Shown piece after piece: positions 1 to 6,185 of a stretch of 49,027 bases of DNA. The DNA comes from a virus: positions 1 through 49,027 of IMG/VR virus record IMGVR_UViG_3300044734_000056, one strand, 5' to 3'. The position numbers and the translations under genes were made by a program. The first letter of the stretch is position 1; every line of letters begins with the position of its first letter. A model generated the notes under the pieces. That model was not told the origin of the DNA. It saw only the letters and a program-made list of their open reading frames with translations, and made no database searches.

Positions 1-372
1 TTAGGACAGGGGCTGCGAACTTTCATGCGGTCCCGCGGCGATCTCTGGTGATTGCGGCCAAATATCGTCGTCAGGGTCGATCTCGATCACCAGGTACTGG
101 CGACCTTTGATGTGGCGAAGCTTCGCGGGCGCTGGGCGCCGCCACACGCAATATCCGCCACCGTCGACTTGCTTGCCCTGCCGGAACCAGAGGCTGGTCG
201 CCTTCCAGAAGTTCGCGCCCCACGGCGGCTGTCGCCCCTCTCGGCCGGTGCGGTCAATGACCAGCGCGCCGAATCGATCGCTCCACTCGAACCGGTACGT
301 CTGGGCACCGACGACGATCCGATAGTCAGCCGGGTCGCCGAACTCGCAGACGTGGAAAGCGACCTCGCTCAA
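1..372 (-). CDS. hypothetical protein, last gene of leftward operon
   Basis: A 123-residue reading frame whose likely start is TTG at 372, overlapping the integrase stop codon (TTGA) behind a GGCGGAGGG ribosome site. The protein is hydrophilic and rich in Trp, Tyr and Asp, with segments such as YRIVVGAQTYRFEWSDRFGA and LVIEIDPDDDIWP, which reads as a compact beta-rich domain. I recognise no family. The longer open frame reaching 861 overlaps the integrase on the same strand and is not the gene. The overlap implies translational coupling to integrase. The last codons include a 10-base word (12-21) that recurs near the other prophage end, so the C-terminus may be formed at the attachment junction. 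Confidence 0.6.
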   Translation of the reverse strand: MSEVAFHVCEFGDPADYRIVVGAQTYRFEWSDRFGALVIDRTGREGRQPPWGANFWKATSLWFRQGKQVDGGGYCVWRRPAPAKLRHIKGRQYLVIEIDPDDDIWPQSPEIAAGPHESSQPLS

Positions 373-1445
373 CCCTCCGCCTCCTCGACCTTCGCCAGCG
401 CCGCTTTCGCGCGGAGGCGCTGGGTGGCGTATTTGAGCGCCATCTTGAACGTCTGGTGGCCGAGCACCGATTCGATCTCGCCGACGGTGCAGCCCGCTTC
501 CTCCATCCGGGAGCCGGCGGCGTAGCGCAGGCCGTGGAGCGAGCGGTTGTGGGGCAGGCCGGGCGTGCGGGCGACGGCGCGGCGCAGCGCCTCGGAGAGG
601 CCGTTGGGCGTGTAGCGGCGGCCCTCTCCGGTGAGGCAGATGAGATCGGTCGGCTTCGCGTCCGGCCTGGCCGCGCGGAGCGCCTCGAGGTGGGCGCGCA
701 GCACCGGGTGGCAGGCGATGTCGAGCAAAGCTGTCGTCTTCGACTGGCGGACCCGTATGGCATCGCCCTGAAACTGCTGCCAGATCATGCGCTGGACGTC
801 GGCGCGCCGCTGTCCGGTGTAGAGGGCGATGAGGACGGCGGTGGCGATCGCCTCGCCGCAACGGGCGTAGAGGAACAGGTCGACCTCGGCGTCGGACCAG
901 ACGACGATCTCGCGCTCGCCGCCCTTGCGCTTCAGCCGCTTGATCCCCTTCGCGGGGTTGAACCCGGCCGGCACCAGCTCCTGCTCGTCGGCCCAGCTGT
1001 AGAGGCGCGAGAGCATCTGCTTGACCTTGTGAGCCTTGCGCACCGTCGCCCGGTGATCGTCGCGCACGGCCTTGAGCATCGCGCGGGTGGCGAGCGCGAA
1101 TCGCACGTCGCCGACGCCGCCCTCGTCGAGCGGCTTACGCAGCAGCGCGAGGGTGCGGGCGTAATCGTCCTGGGTCGCGTCGGCGAGGCCGAGGAATTCG
1201 GGGCTGCGGCGGTAGCGGTCGATCAGCCAGGCGAAGGTCTCCGCGCTCGGCTTCAGCGCCTTGGCACGCCGCTCGGCGACATCGAGCAGCTCGGCGTAGC
1301 GCGCCATGAAGGCCGGCTGGTGCGGCTGCTCGGTCGGATGGAGCTCGTGGACGTGCGGCAGGGCGACGTCGCCGGTCAGCCGGTGGCGGAAGCGCCAGTA
1401 GCGGCGCTTGGCGAGATAGGTGTAGCGAAGCTCAGTCTGCGCCAT
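369..1445 (-). CDS. int: tyrosine-type site-specific integrase
   Basis: A 358-residue phage integrase of the lambda Int/XerC superfamily, which catalyses attP x attB recombination. An N-terminal SAM-like core-binding domain (about residues 60-160) precedes the catalytic domain. Catalytic residues are visible: Arg213/214 in TGQRRADV, Lys near 236 in RQSKTTALLD, HxxR at 304-307 (SLHGLRYAAG), His330 in LGHQTFKMALKY, and nucleophile Tyr339. Start is ATG at 1445. It overlaps the excisionase-like gene by 14 bases and the terminal gene by 4, so the three are cotranscribed. Its position at the prophage edge fits an adjacent attachment site. The length is normal for the family and no key residue is missing. 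Confidence 0.95.
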   Translation of the reverse strand: MAQTELRYTYLAKRRYWRFRHRLTGDVALPHVHELHPTEQPHQPAFMARYAELLDVAERRAKALKPSAETFAWLIDRYRRSPEFLGLADATQDDYARTLALLRKPLDEGGVGDVRFALATRAMLKAVRDDHRATVRKAHKVKQMLSRLYSWADEQELVPAGFNPAKGIKRLKRKGGEREIVVWSDAEVDLFLYARCGEAIATAVLIALYTGQRRADVQRMIWQQFQGDAIRVRQSKTTALLDIACHPVLRAHLEALRAARPDAKPTDLICLTGEGRRYTPNGLSEALRRAVARTPGLPHNRSLHGLRYAAGSRMEEAGCTVGEIESVLGHQTFKMALKYATQRLRAKAALAKVEEAEG

Positions 1446-1758
1446 GCCGGCGCCTCCGGTCGAAGAAACGCTGCTCCTCCGCGGCCGCGGCCGCGGCGGG
1501 ATCGTTGTCGGCGGGCGGTGCGGCTGGCGCGCCGCCCTCCTCGGCGCCGAGCTCGTCCGCCCAGCGGTCCAGATCCCTTATGTCGTAGAGCACGCTCCGC
1601 CCGTCCCGCTTCGGCTTCGGTCCCCGCTCCCGGATCACGGTGACGCTGCGCGACAGGTATAGGGCCGCGAGGTCCGCGGGCATGAGCCGAGGCCAGGCGG
1701 CGATGACCGGCCGACCCGCGGGTGCCGGCAAAGGGAGCACGCGCGCGGGTTCACCCAT
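1432..1758 (-). CDS. excisionase-like / MerR-type HTH protein
   Basis: A 108-residue protein. Residues about 25-75 contain MPADLAALYLSRSVTVIRER followed by GPKPKRDGRSVLYDIRDLDR, the helix-turn-helix plus wing of MerR/excisionase-like domains that often sit directly upstream of phage integrases. The C-terminus is Ala/Pro-rich and ends in a basic RRRR tract. Start is ATG at 1758 with GGGAGGTGAGGTG just upstream, and that ribosome site lies in a palindromic repeat shared with other gene junctions. The protein begins MGEP, like another start in this operon (3830). A role in directing excision or regulating integrase is inferred from fold and position. Confidence 0.75.
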   Translation of the reverse strand: MGEPARVLPLPAPAGRPVIAAWPRLMPADLAALYLSRSVTVIRERGPKPKRDGRSVLYDIRDLDRWADELGAEEGGAPAAPPADNDPAAAAAAEEQRFFDRRRRHGAD

Positions 1759-1762
1759 CACC

Positions 1763-1951
1763 TCACCTCCCACCGCTCTCCGGCGACTGCAGCGGCGAGA
1801 AAACGGCCTCACGCCACTGGGCAAGCCGCCGGTCTGTATCCCCCTGAAGGTTGAAGTGCGCTTGGGCCATGTCGCGCCGGTGCCCACGCTTCCAGCGACT
1901 TGAATAGGCGCGATGGAGCCTTGCGTTCTCGCGTTCCTCAGTCTTTTGCAT
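1763..1951 (-). CDS. small basic hypothetical protein
   Basis: A 62-residue protein, MQKTEERENARLHRAYSSRW onward, basic and probably helical. Start is ATG at 1951 behind GGAGAGCGATC, inside the 3' end of the methyltransferase gene. Its last residues (LQSPESGGR) are encoded by a copy of the repeat that also gives TPQSPES endings to two other genes here. No family recognised. Confidence 0.5.
   Translation of the reverse strand: MQKTEERENARLHRAYSSRWKRGHRRDMAQAHFNLQGDTDRRLAQWREAVFSPLQSPESGGR
1772..1789. repeat. junction repeat, family 1 (third copy, partial)
   Basis: An 18-bp word, ACCGCTCTCCGGCGACTG, shared with 1955-1972 (less its first two bases) and 3844-3861. It encodes the QSPES ending of the upstream gene on the minus strand and leads straight into the strong ribosome site of the excisionase-like gene. 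Confidence 0.75.
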
Positions 1952-3038
1952 GATCGCTCTCCGGCGACTGAGGGGTGGAGAGAAGGTCACCCTGCCTTTG
2001 CGCATCATCTAGCCGTCGACAGGCCATGTCGAAGTAGGCGGGGTCCTTCTCGATGCCTATGAAGCCCCGGCCCATGCGCAAGGCTGCTACGCCGGTCGAG
2101 CCGGAACCCATGAAGGGGTCCAAAACCACCTCCGCGTCCGTTGCCTCCAGCGCGCGCCGCGGGAGCTCAACAGGAAATGGGGCCGGGTGCGGGTTCTTGT
2201 CCGGCGTAATGGTCCATACATCGCCGAGGCCTGACACGCCTCTCGAGTTCAGCCGGAAGTCCTCATGGGCGAGGAGCATCAGCCATTCGTGCGTCGGGAC
2301 GAAGGCGGTGGGGTTGTAGTTTTGCCCTCCCGGCCGCGCCCAGATTATAGTCTGTCGGTGATGAATCTCGGGCGGGAGCAACTCGTCAGGTTTCCAAAGG
2401 CGCGGGCCAATGACGCGGGGCTTGTGGTTGTAGAAGATACCGCCGGCGGGAGCAGTGAGGCGCCACATCTCGCGCACGCAACGGTGCTGCCATGCGACGT
2501 ATTCGGGCCAAGGCATCGCATCGTTGTGGGCCGTGTAGCCGGCGCCAAAGCCGCCCTCGCACCCGCCGCGCCACTTCTGCTGACCTCCCGACTTCTGGCC
2601 TGGGCGCCAATGGCCGAAGCCCTTCCACGGCGCCTCACCGAGGTTGTATGGCGGCGAAGTGAAGACCAGCCCAACAGGGCCAAGCGTCGGCATGACCTCC
2701 AGGCAATCGCCGAGGTAAAGCGTGGCCTGGCCGATAACGACCCGCTCCCCCATCACTCCCCCTCCTGCGGCTGAGGGTTGAGGGTTGAGGGCGGCGCGGT
2801 GCTCGCCTCGTTCGATGGCGGCGGCGATCCGTCGGGCGATGAGGTCATTTTCGTCACCGGCGCGAAGCCACGCGACGACCTGTTCCACTTCCCCGCTGAC
2901 GGGGAGGGAGGACGCGTCCCGAACGTGCTGCACGATCAGCCTGATTTCATGAAAAGACAGGCGGAGCCGTGCCCGGCGAAGCTGCTCATCGGCCATGATG
3001 CGGCGCCAAGCCTCATCCTCGATCACGATCCCGCTCAC
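1938..3038 (-). CDS. DNA N6/N4-amino methyltransferase, probably fused in frame to an upstream small ORF
   Basis: The methyltransferase proper starts at the internal ATG at 2753 (MGERVVIG, 271 residues) behind GGAGGGGGAGTG. It carries the catalytic motif TSPPYN (residues 32-37) and, toward the C-terminus, the AdoMet-binding motif DPFMGSGSTG (212-221). That order, DPPY before FxGxG, is typical of beta-class amino-methyltransferases. It would methylate adenine or cytosine amino groups in phage or host DNA. The frame is open upstream to a GTG at 3038, adding about 95 residues (MSGIVIEDEAWRR onward) that look like an originally separate small gene. A 7-bp tandem duplication (TTGAGGG at 2778-2784 and 2785-2791), absent from the sister repeat at 4007-4048, removes the stop expected between them. 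The C-terminus TPQSPES is repeat-encoded. Confidence 0.85.
   Translation of the reverse strand: MSGIVIEDEAWRRIMADEQLRRARLRLSFHEIRLIVQHVRDASSLPVSGEVEQVVAWLRAGDENDLIARRIAAAIERGEHRAALNPQPSAAGGGVMGERVVIGQATLYLGDCLEVMPTLGPVGLVFTSPPYNLGEAPWKGFGHWRPGQKSGGQQKWRGGCEGGFGAGYTAHNDAMPWPEYVAWQHRCVREMWRLTAPAGGIFYNHKPRVIGPRLWKPDELLPPEIHHRQTIIWARPGGQNYNPTAFVPTHEWLMLLAHEDFRLNSRGVSGLGDVWTITPDKNPHPAPFPVELPRRALEATDAEVVLDPFMGSGSTGVAALRMGRGFIGIEKDPAYFDMACRRLDDAQRQGDLLSTPQSPESDHAKD
1955..1980. repeat. junction repeat, family 1 (copy 1)
   Basis: 26 bp identical to 3846-3871; the first part also occurs at 1774-1789. On the minus strand it encodes the STPQSPES tail of the upstream gene and supplies a GGAGAG ribosome site for the next start at 1951. 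Confidence 0.85.
2743..2784. repeat. junction repeat, family 2 (copy 1, with extra 7 bp)
   Basis: 42 bp identical to 4007-4048. On the minus strand it encodes a C-terminal AALNPQP peptide, a GGAGGGGGAG ribosome site and the start ATGGGGGAGCG of the next gene. This copy is extended by a tandem TTGAGGG at 2785-2791 that changes the frame and opens the junction. Confidence 0.9.
2884..2912. repeat. in-gene palindromic repeat, family 3 (copy 1)
   Basis: 29 bp identical to 4204-4232, with stem CCCCGCTGACGGGG. On the minus strand both copies are read in the same frame as SSLPVSGEV inside two different proteins. Confidence 0.9.
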
Positions 3039-3039
3039 C

Positions 3040-3249
3040 TCAGGCCGCCTTGGCTTCGCCGTTGTCCTGCTCTTCAGGACCGACGCTGAGGGTCATGACA
3101 TCCGCGCTGTGATAGAACGGGATGTTGCGGGTGTCCGGGCCGTCCTTGTCGCGGCCGGAAAGAGTAAACGATTCCTCGCGCTCGCCCTGCTTGTAGCTGA
3201 CCGGGCATTTATAGCTGCCGTTGCAGCTTACCGTCACGCTGATCGTCAT
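3040..3249 (-). CDS. small hypothetical protein
   Basis: A 69-residue protein beginning MTISVTVSCNGSYKCPVSYK, with two Cys and alternating polar/hydrophobic residues suggesting a small beta-sheet domain. Start ATG at 3249 overlaps the preceding stop (TAATG); its own stop lies just before the GTG at 3038, so coupling is likely. No family recognised. Confidence 0.6.
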   Translation of the reverse strand: MTISVTVSCNGSYKCPVSYKQGEREESFTLSGRDKDGPDTRNIPFYHSADVMTLSVGPEEQDNGEAKAA

Positions 3250-3434
3250 TACAGTTCTCCTTCGTCGGGCATGAGTTCTCTGATGTGTATCCCGCAGCGC
3301 CCGCAGACTTTGGGATCAGAAGATGATGCAACGTGGCCGGGACACTGATCCGCCGGAGAGACCGCAACACTCGCAGATCGTGTTATGTAGGCGCCGAAGC
3401 TCAAAAACCTTCTCCGCCGTGAGCTTCGCGGCAT
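3249..3434 (-). CDS. small zinc-ribbon-like protein, start uncertain
   Basis: The C-terminal part, CPGHVASSSDPKVCGRCG then IHIRELMPDEGEL, has a CxxH...CxxC arrangement that could bind zinc. A TTG at 3404 preceded by GGAGAAGG is a better placed start than the ATG at 3434. An overlapping frame (3316-3525, minus) encodes YAAKLTAEKVFELRRLHN, which resembles the tail of HNH-type proteins, so a small frameshifted remnant may overlap. Function unknown. Confidence 0.4.
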   Translation of the reverse strand: MPRSSRRRRFLSFGAYITRSASVAVSPADQCPGHVASSSDPKVCGRCGIHIRELMPDEGEL

Positions 3435-3575
3435 ATTGCCGCTCTCCGCTAGCGTGGGGCATTGCGCGCGGCTCCGCGCGAGGGATCGAAGCCCGAAGGG
3501 CCGAGACCGTCAGGGCTCGGTTCACGGGAGCCCCGCCCGCAGGACGCGCCCGACTCTAAGCTCTCCATCCGTTCG
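3435..3575. other. non-coding spacer with palindromic repeats
   Basis: No convincing gene. The stretch holds a G+C palindrome CGCGCGGCTCCGCGCG (about 3467-3482) and further short inverted words around 3490-3545, consistent with a REP-type intergenic element. A weak overlapping frame is noted under the neighbouring gene. Confidence 0.5.
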
Positions 3576-3830
3576 TCAATCATGGGCGTTGCTTTCGTTG
3601 AGGGTGGGGCGACCTGCGCGCTTGCGGTCTTTGATGCACTGCTCCACGAGAAGCCGTTGGTCAGCGCGCGAAAGCGTCTGTCCCTCCTCCAACATCGTTC
3701 GAACGCGGACCAGCAGTTCGTCATTAAGGGCGGCTGCCAGTTCCTGAAGCTCGAATGGCACCTCCAGCTCGCCCGCTCCTATGGCCTGGTCGCAAGGCAA
3801 GGCACCGCACTTTGGGCAAGGCTCACCCAT
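3576..3830 (-). CDS. small protein with N-terminal CxxC motif
   Basis: An 84-residue protein starting MGEPCPKCGALPCDQAIGAG, with CPKC and a further Cys near the N-terminus (possible zinc site), then an acidic helical segment LQELAAALNDELLVRVRTML and a basic tail. ATG at 3830 is preceded by GGGGAGGTGGGAA, supplied by the family 1 repeat at 3844-3871. Function unknown; the CPxC start resembles the small zinc-ribbon proteins common in phage early operons. Confidence 0.65.
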   Translation of the reverse strand: MGEPCPKCGALPCDQAIGAGELEVPFELQELAAALNDELLVRVRTMLEEGQTLSRADQRLLVEQCIKDRKRAGRPTLNESNAHD

Positions 3831-4017
3831 TTCCCACCTCCCCACCGCTCTCCGGCGACTGAGGGGTGGAGCGCGGAAGGAACGTCACGCCGTCATGCGC
3901 GACAGTCCGCCCGCGATACGTCTTGCCGCTGGTGTACCATCCGCACGCGTCGCAGGGCGCGTCGTATGGCTCGCCGTTTTCGATGCAGTCGAGACAGCTT
4001 AGAGGTCGCTCCCCCAT
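3823..4017 (-). CDS. small double-CxxC protein
   Basis: A 64-residue protein: MGERPLSCLDCIENGEPYDA then PCDACGWYTSGKTYRGRTVA. Two CxxC pairs at residues 8-11 and 22-25 suggest a zinc knuckle. Start ATG at 4017 overlaps the previous stop (TGATG) behind GGAGGGGGAG. The last residues, STPQSPESGGEV, come from the family 1 repeat. It overlaps the next gene by 8 bases. Function unknown. Confidence 0.65.
   Translation of the reverse strand: MGERPLSCLDCIENGEPYDAPCDACGWYTSGKTYRGRTVAHDGVTFLPRSTPQSPESGGEVGNG
3846..3871. repeat. junction repeat, family 1 (copy 2)
   Basis: 26 bp identical to 1955-1980. It encodes TPQSPES at the end of the double-CxxC protein and leads into the strong ribosome site of the gene starting at 3830. 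Confidence 0.85.
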
Positions 4018-4048
4018 CACTCCCCCTCCTGCGGCTGAGGGTTGAGGG
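4007..4048. repeat. junction repeat, family 2 (copy 2)
   Basis: 42 bp identical to 2743-2784 but without the 7-bp duplication, so here the frame ends LNPQPQEGE and stops at TGA overlapping the ATG of the next gene. This is probably the ancestral form of the junction. Confidence 0.9.
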
Positions 4049-5048
4049 CGGCGCTGGCACGAGATTCAATTCTCTCAATGAGCCATTCGGACCAGCTAAT
4101 TTGACCTTGATCGGTGAGGGGGAAAGCACCGGCCTTCACGCCAAAGGCGAGGGTGGTGAGCGTCTGCTTGTCGTCGAACGCTGCCTTCAAACCAGCCCGC
4201 CAATCCACTTCCCCGCTGACGGGGAGGGAGGAGAGGGCGGCACGGAGGTGGCGCCGCCACCAATAGGCACCGGCGCGGTCGTTCGGCTTGTCGCCGAACC
4301 ACAAGCCATCCAGCGGACCTGTGCCGAGCAGGAATGCGAATACTGGATGCGTCTCCCCCTCCTTCGGGAGAGCGGTGGGCTTGGTGAGGGCGCGCCGAAG
4401 AACAGGCTCGATTTCATCGATCAGCGCCGCCGCGGCGCACAGGCTCTGGTCCATGCGGCAGTTCGCGGCGTAGTTGATGTCTTGCTGCGCGTCCAAAAGA
4501 CGCTCGATTAGATCGGGCTCCACCTCCTCTCCGCCTGCGGGGCGGGGGGACATGATGGAGAGGGCGGAGGCAAAGCGATGCAACAGGTCGGACAGCTCTT
4601 CGGACGTGATGAGCAGCGCTTCCGGCCAATCTTCGGGCGAGGTTCGGTCATCGTACTCGTTCACTTCGCGGACGAACTCGAAGATCACCCGCTCCACGCC
4701 TGCCTCGTCCTGGTTTACAGGGGATGGGAGGGTGCGGGTGTTCCATGCCGCGACGGCCTCGGCCTTCGTCTGAAAACCTCCGACAAGGCCGCCTCGAGCA
4801 GTGGCGCCGCACCTGACGCAGATCACATAGAAGGCCTCAGTTATGTCCGAACCATCGGCCCACCAAGCACCGCTGAGGGGCTTGGAATAACTGATATGCC
4901 CGTCAGAGCTCGCCTCGCCACCACAGAACGGGCAGGCCTCCAGCTTCTCGTCTATTTCATCGGGCATGGGGTTTGGTCCTTTGTGGCGCGACGCGGCCTC
5001 GCGGAGGATGCCTAGGAGGCGCGGGCGGGAGGCGGCTGGCTCAGCCAT
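4017..5048 (-). CDS. Lar-like zinc-ribbon protein, mosaic with palindromic inserts
   Basis: 343 residues from ATG 5048; a second good start is ATG 4967 (MPDEIDEK) with AAAGGA upstream. Residues about 36-104 form a Lar/restriction-alleviation-like ribbon: CPFCGG (39-44), CVRCGA (77-82) and EAVAAWN (97-103). Downstream are three unrelated segments (about 116-165, 178-222, 236-271) and a C-terminal segment to residue 333. Between them sit short Pro/Gly/Glu-rich linkers: TLPSPVNQ, SPRPAGGEEVE, TALPKEGETHPV, SSLPVSGEV and NPQPQEGE. Several of these are encoded by palindromes or by repeats found elsewhere in the operon. Lar proteins blunt type I restriction, so an anti-restriction role is possible for the N-terminus. 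The rest is of unknown function. Confidence 0.7.
   Translation of the reverse strand: MAEPAASRPRLLGILREAASRHKGPNPMPDEIDEKLEACPFCGGEASSDGHISYSKPLSGAWWADGSDITEAFYVICVRCGATARGGLVGGFQTKAEAVAAWNTRTLPSPVNQDEAGVERVIFEFVREVNEYDDRTSPEDWPEALLITSEELSDLLHRFASALSIMSPRPAGGEEVEPDLIERLLDAQQDINYAANCRMDQSLCAAAALIDEIEPVLRRALTKPTALPKEGETHPVFAFLLGTGPLDGLWFGDKPNDRAGAYWWRRHLRAALSSLPVSGEVDWRAGLKAAFDDKQTLTTLAFGVKAGAFPLTDQGQISWSEWLIERIESRASAALNPQPQEGE
4204..4232. repeat. in-gene palindromic repeat, family 3 (copy 2)
   Basis: 29 bp identical to 2884-2912, encoding SSLPVSGEV between two segments of the Lar-like mosaic protein. Confidence 0.9.
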
Positions 5049-5457
5049 TGGCGAGCCTCAGCAGCGTGTCGGCGTGGCACCAGCGGCTGGTGAGCGGGCA
5101 CCAGCATTGCAGAGGACGGCCGGTCAGTCGGTGGAGGTTGGCGAACAGCGCCGCGCGCTTGCGCCGCAGCGCCTCGATCTCGGCGGGGCAGAAGCCGAGC
5201 CGGCCGAGCGACAGGTCGCCGAGGTCGCACTCGAGCCACTGGCCGAACAGCTTGACGCAGCGCGCATGGCCGAAGCGTCGCCAGTCGAAGGGGTTGCCGA
5301 ACAAGGTAGGGCGTCCGACGTAGATCGCACCGTCCGGGGTTCTGGTGCCACGCTTGCGCGAACGCTGCAGCCGGGCCGGGAGAGGCGCGGGCGTGATCGG
5401 GGCGAAAGCTCCCGCAGGGAGCGCGCCCCGATCCAAAGGCACGGCACAGGTCAGCAC
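5041..5457 (-). CDS. DUF4326 family protein
   Basis: 138 residues from GTG 5457, which overlaps the preceding stop (GTGCTGA). The central and C-terminal part matches the DUF4326 pattern: IYVGRPTLFGNPFDWRRF, a middle helix, then LTGRPLQCWCPLTSRWCHAD and TLLRLANG. The family is common in phage early regions and has conserved Trp/Cys/His residues that may form a metal or nucleotide site; its biochemical role is not established as far as I know. The gene ends overlapping the next start, consistent with operonic coupling. Confidence 0.8.
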   Translation of the reverse strand: MLTCAVPLDRGALPAGAFAPITPAPLPARLQRSRKRGTRTPDGAIYVGRPTLFGNPFDWRRFGHARCVKLFGQWLECDLGDLSLGRLGFCPAEIEALRRKRAALFANLHRLTGRPLQCWCPLTSRWCHADTLLRLANG

Positions 5458-6185
5458 GCGCGGAGCTCCGCGTCCAGCATGCCGAAGAGAAGCTCGCAGA
5501 GCTTACGATAGGCGCCCGCCTCCGCCGCCGCCGCCCGCGCCGCCGCCCGCCACGCCGCCGCCGCCTCCGCCGCCGCCCGCGCCGCCGCCCGCGCCGCCGC
5601 CCGCGCCGCCGCCGCCGCCTCCGCCGCCTCCGCCGCCTCCGCCGCCCGCGCCGCCGCCGCCGCCTCCGCCGCCCGCGCCGCCCGCGCCGCCGCCGCCTTT
5701 TTGAGATCGCCGCCCTGTTCCAGGGCGACGATCACACCGTTGCACGCATCCACGACCTTCTGCCAGTAAGCGGGCTTCGGATCGGGCTGGGCAGCCTCGG
5801 CGCTGCCGAGCGCCTGGCGGATGGTGCCGACCAGGAAGCCGGTGCGGATACGGTCCCACGCCGCGTCCGGCAGCGCCCGGGCGCGGATGAGGCGGTCGTT
5901 CATTTCCTTGTGGAACCAGTTCGTCTCATCGGAGGCGATGCCGTCGAACAATGTGATGGAAAGCTCCTTCAGCCACACCGGCATGATGCCGTCGGGCAGA
6001 TCGGCCGCCGACATGATCTCGCCCGGCGGCCCGAACGAGGCGATGTAGCAAAGGCCGCAGCCGTTGCGACCGTCGTTGTCCCCGCCCTTCTTGTTCCAGA
6101 AGGTGTGCTGCAGGAGGTGGCCGGCTTCGCGATGGGCCTCTGAAATGGCGAAGCGGTCTTCGATGGTGAGCGTGGCGGTCGTCAT
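5451..6185 (-). CDS. hypothetical protein with long Ala/Arg low-complexity tail
   Basis: 244 residues from ATG 6185 (ATGA overlap with the previous gene). Residues 1-160 look like a globular helical domain (MTTATLTIEDRFAISEAHRE, CGLCYIASFG, WDRIRTGFLVGTIRQALG). Residues about 162-224 are an imperfect repeat of Ala with spaced Arg/Glu (AARAA, AAEAA), which would form a long charged helix. The end, YRKLCELLFGMLDAELRAC, returns to normal composition. N-terminal family unrecognised. The tract is encoded by a GCC-rich imperfect trinucleotide repeat, so its length may vary between relatives. Confidence 0.65.
   Translation of the reverse strand: MTTATLTIEDRFAISEAHREAGHLLQHTFWNKKGGDNDGRNGCGLCYIASFGPPGEIMSAADLPDGIMPVWLKELSITLFDGIASDETNWFHKEMNDRLIRARALPDAAWDRIRTGFLVGTIRQALGSAEAAQPDPKPAYWQKVVDACNGVIVALEQGGDLKKAAAARAARAAEAAAAARAAEAAEAAEAAAAARAAARAAARAAAEAAAAWRAAARAAAAEAGAYRKLCELLFGMLDAELRAC
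5517..5700. repeat. GCC-rich imperfect trinucleotide tract
   Basis: About 184 bp made almost entirely of CGCC/GCCGCC words on the plus strand. It encodes the Ala/Arg/Glu helix on the minus strand. Confidence 0.85.

Noticed and set aside
1772-4232. CRISPR array
   Set aside because: The repeats are few, of different families, unevenly spaced and read as protein, with no spacer architecture or cas genes.
3462-4511. A 349-codon plus-strand frame opposite the small zinc-ribbon genes
   Set aside because: No ribosome site or domain; the minus-strand genes have coupled starts and stops throughout.
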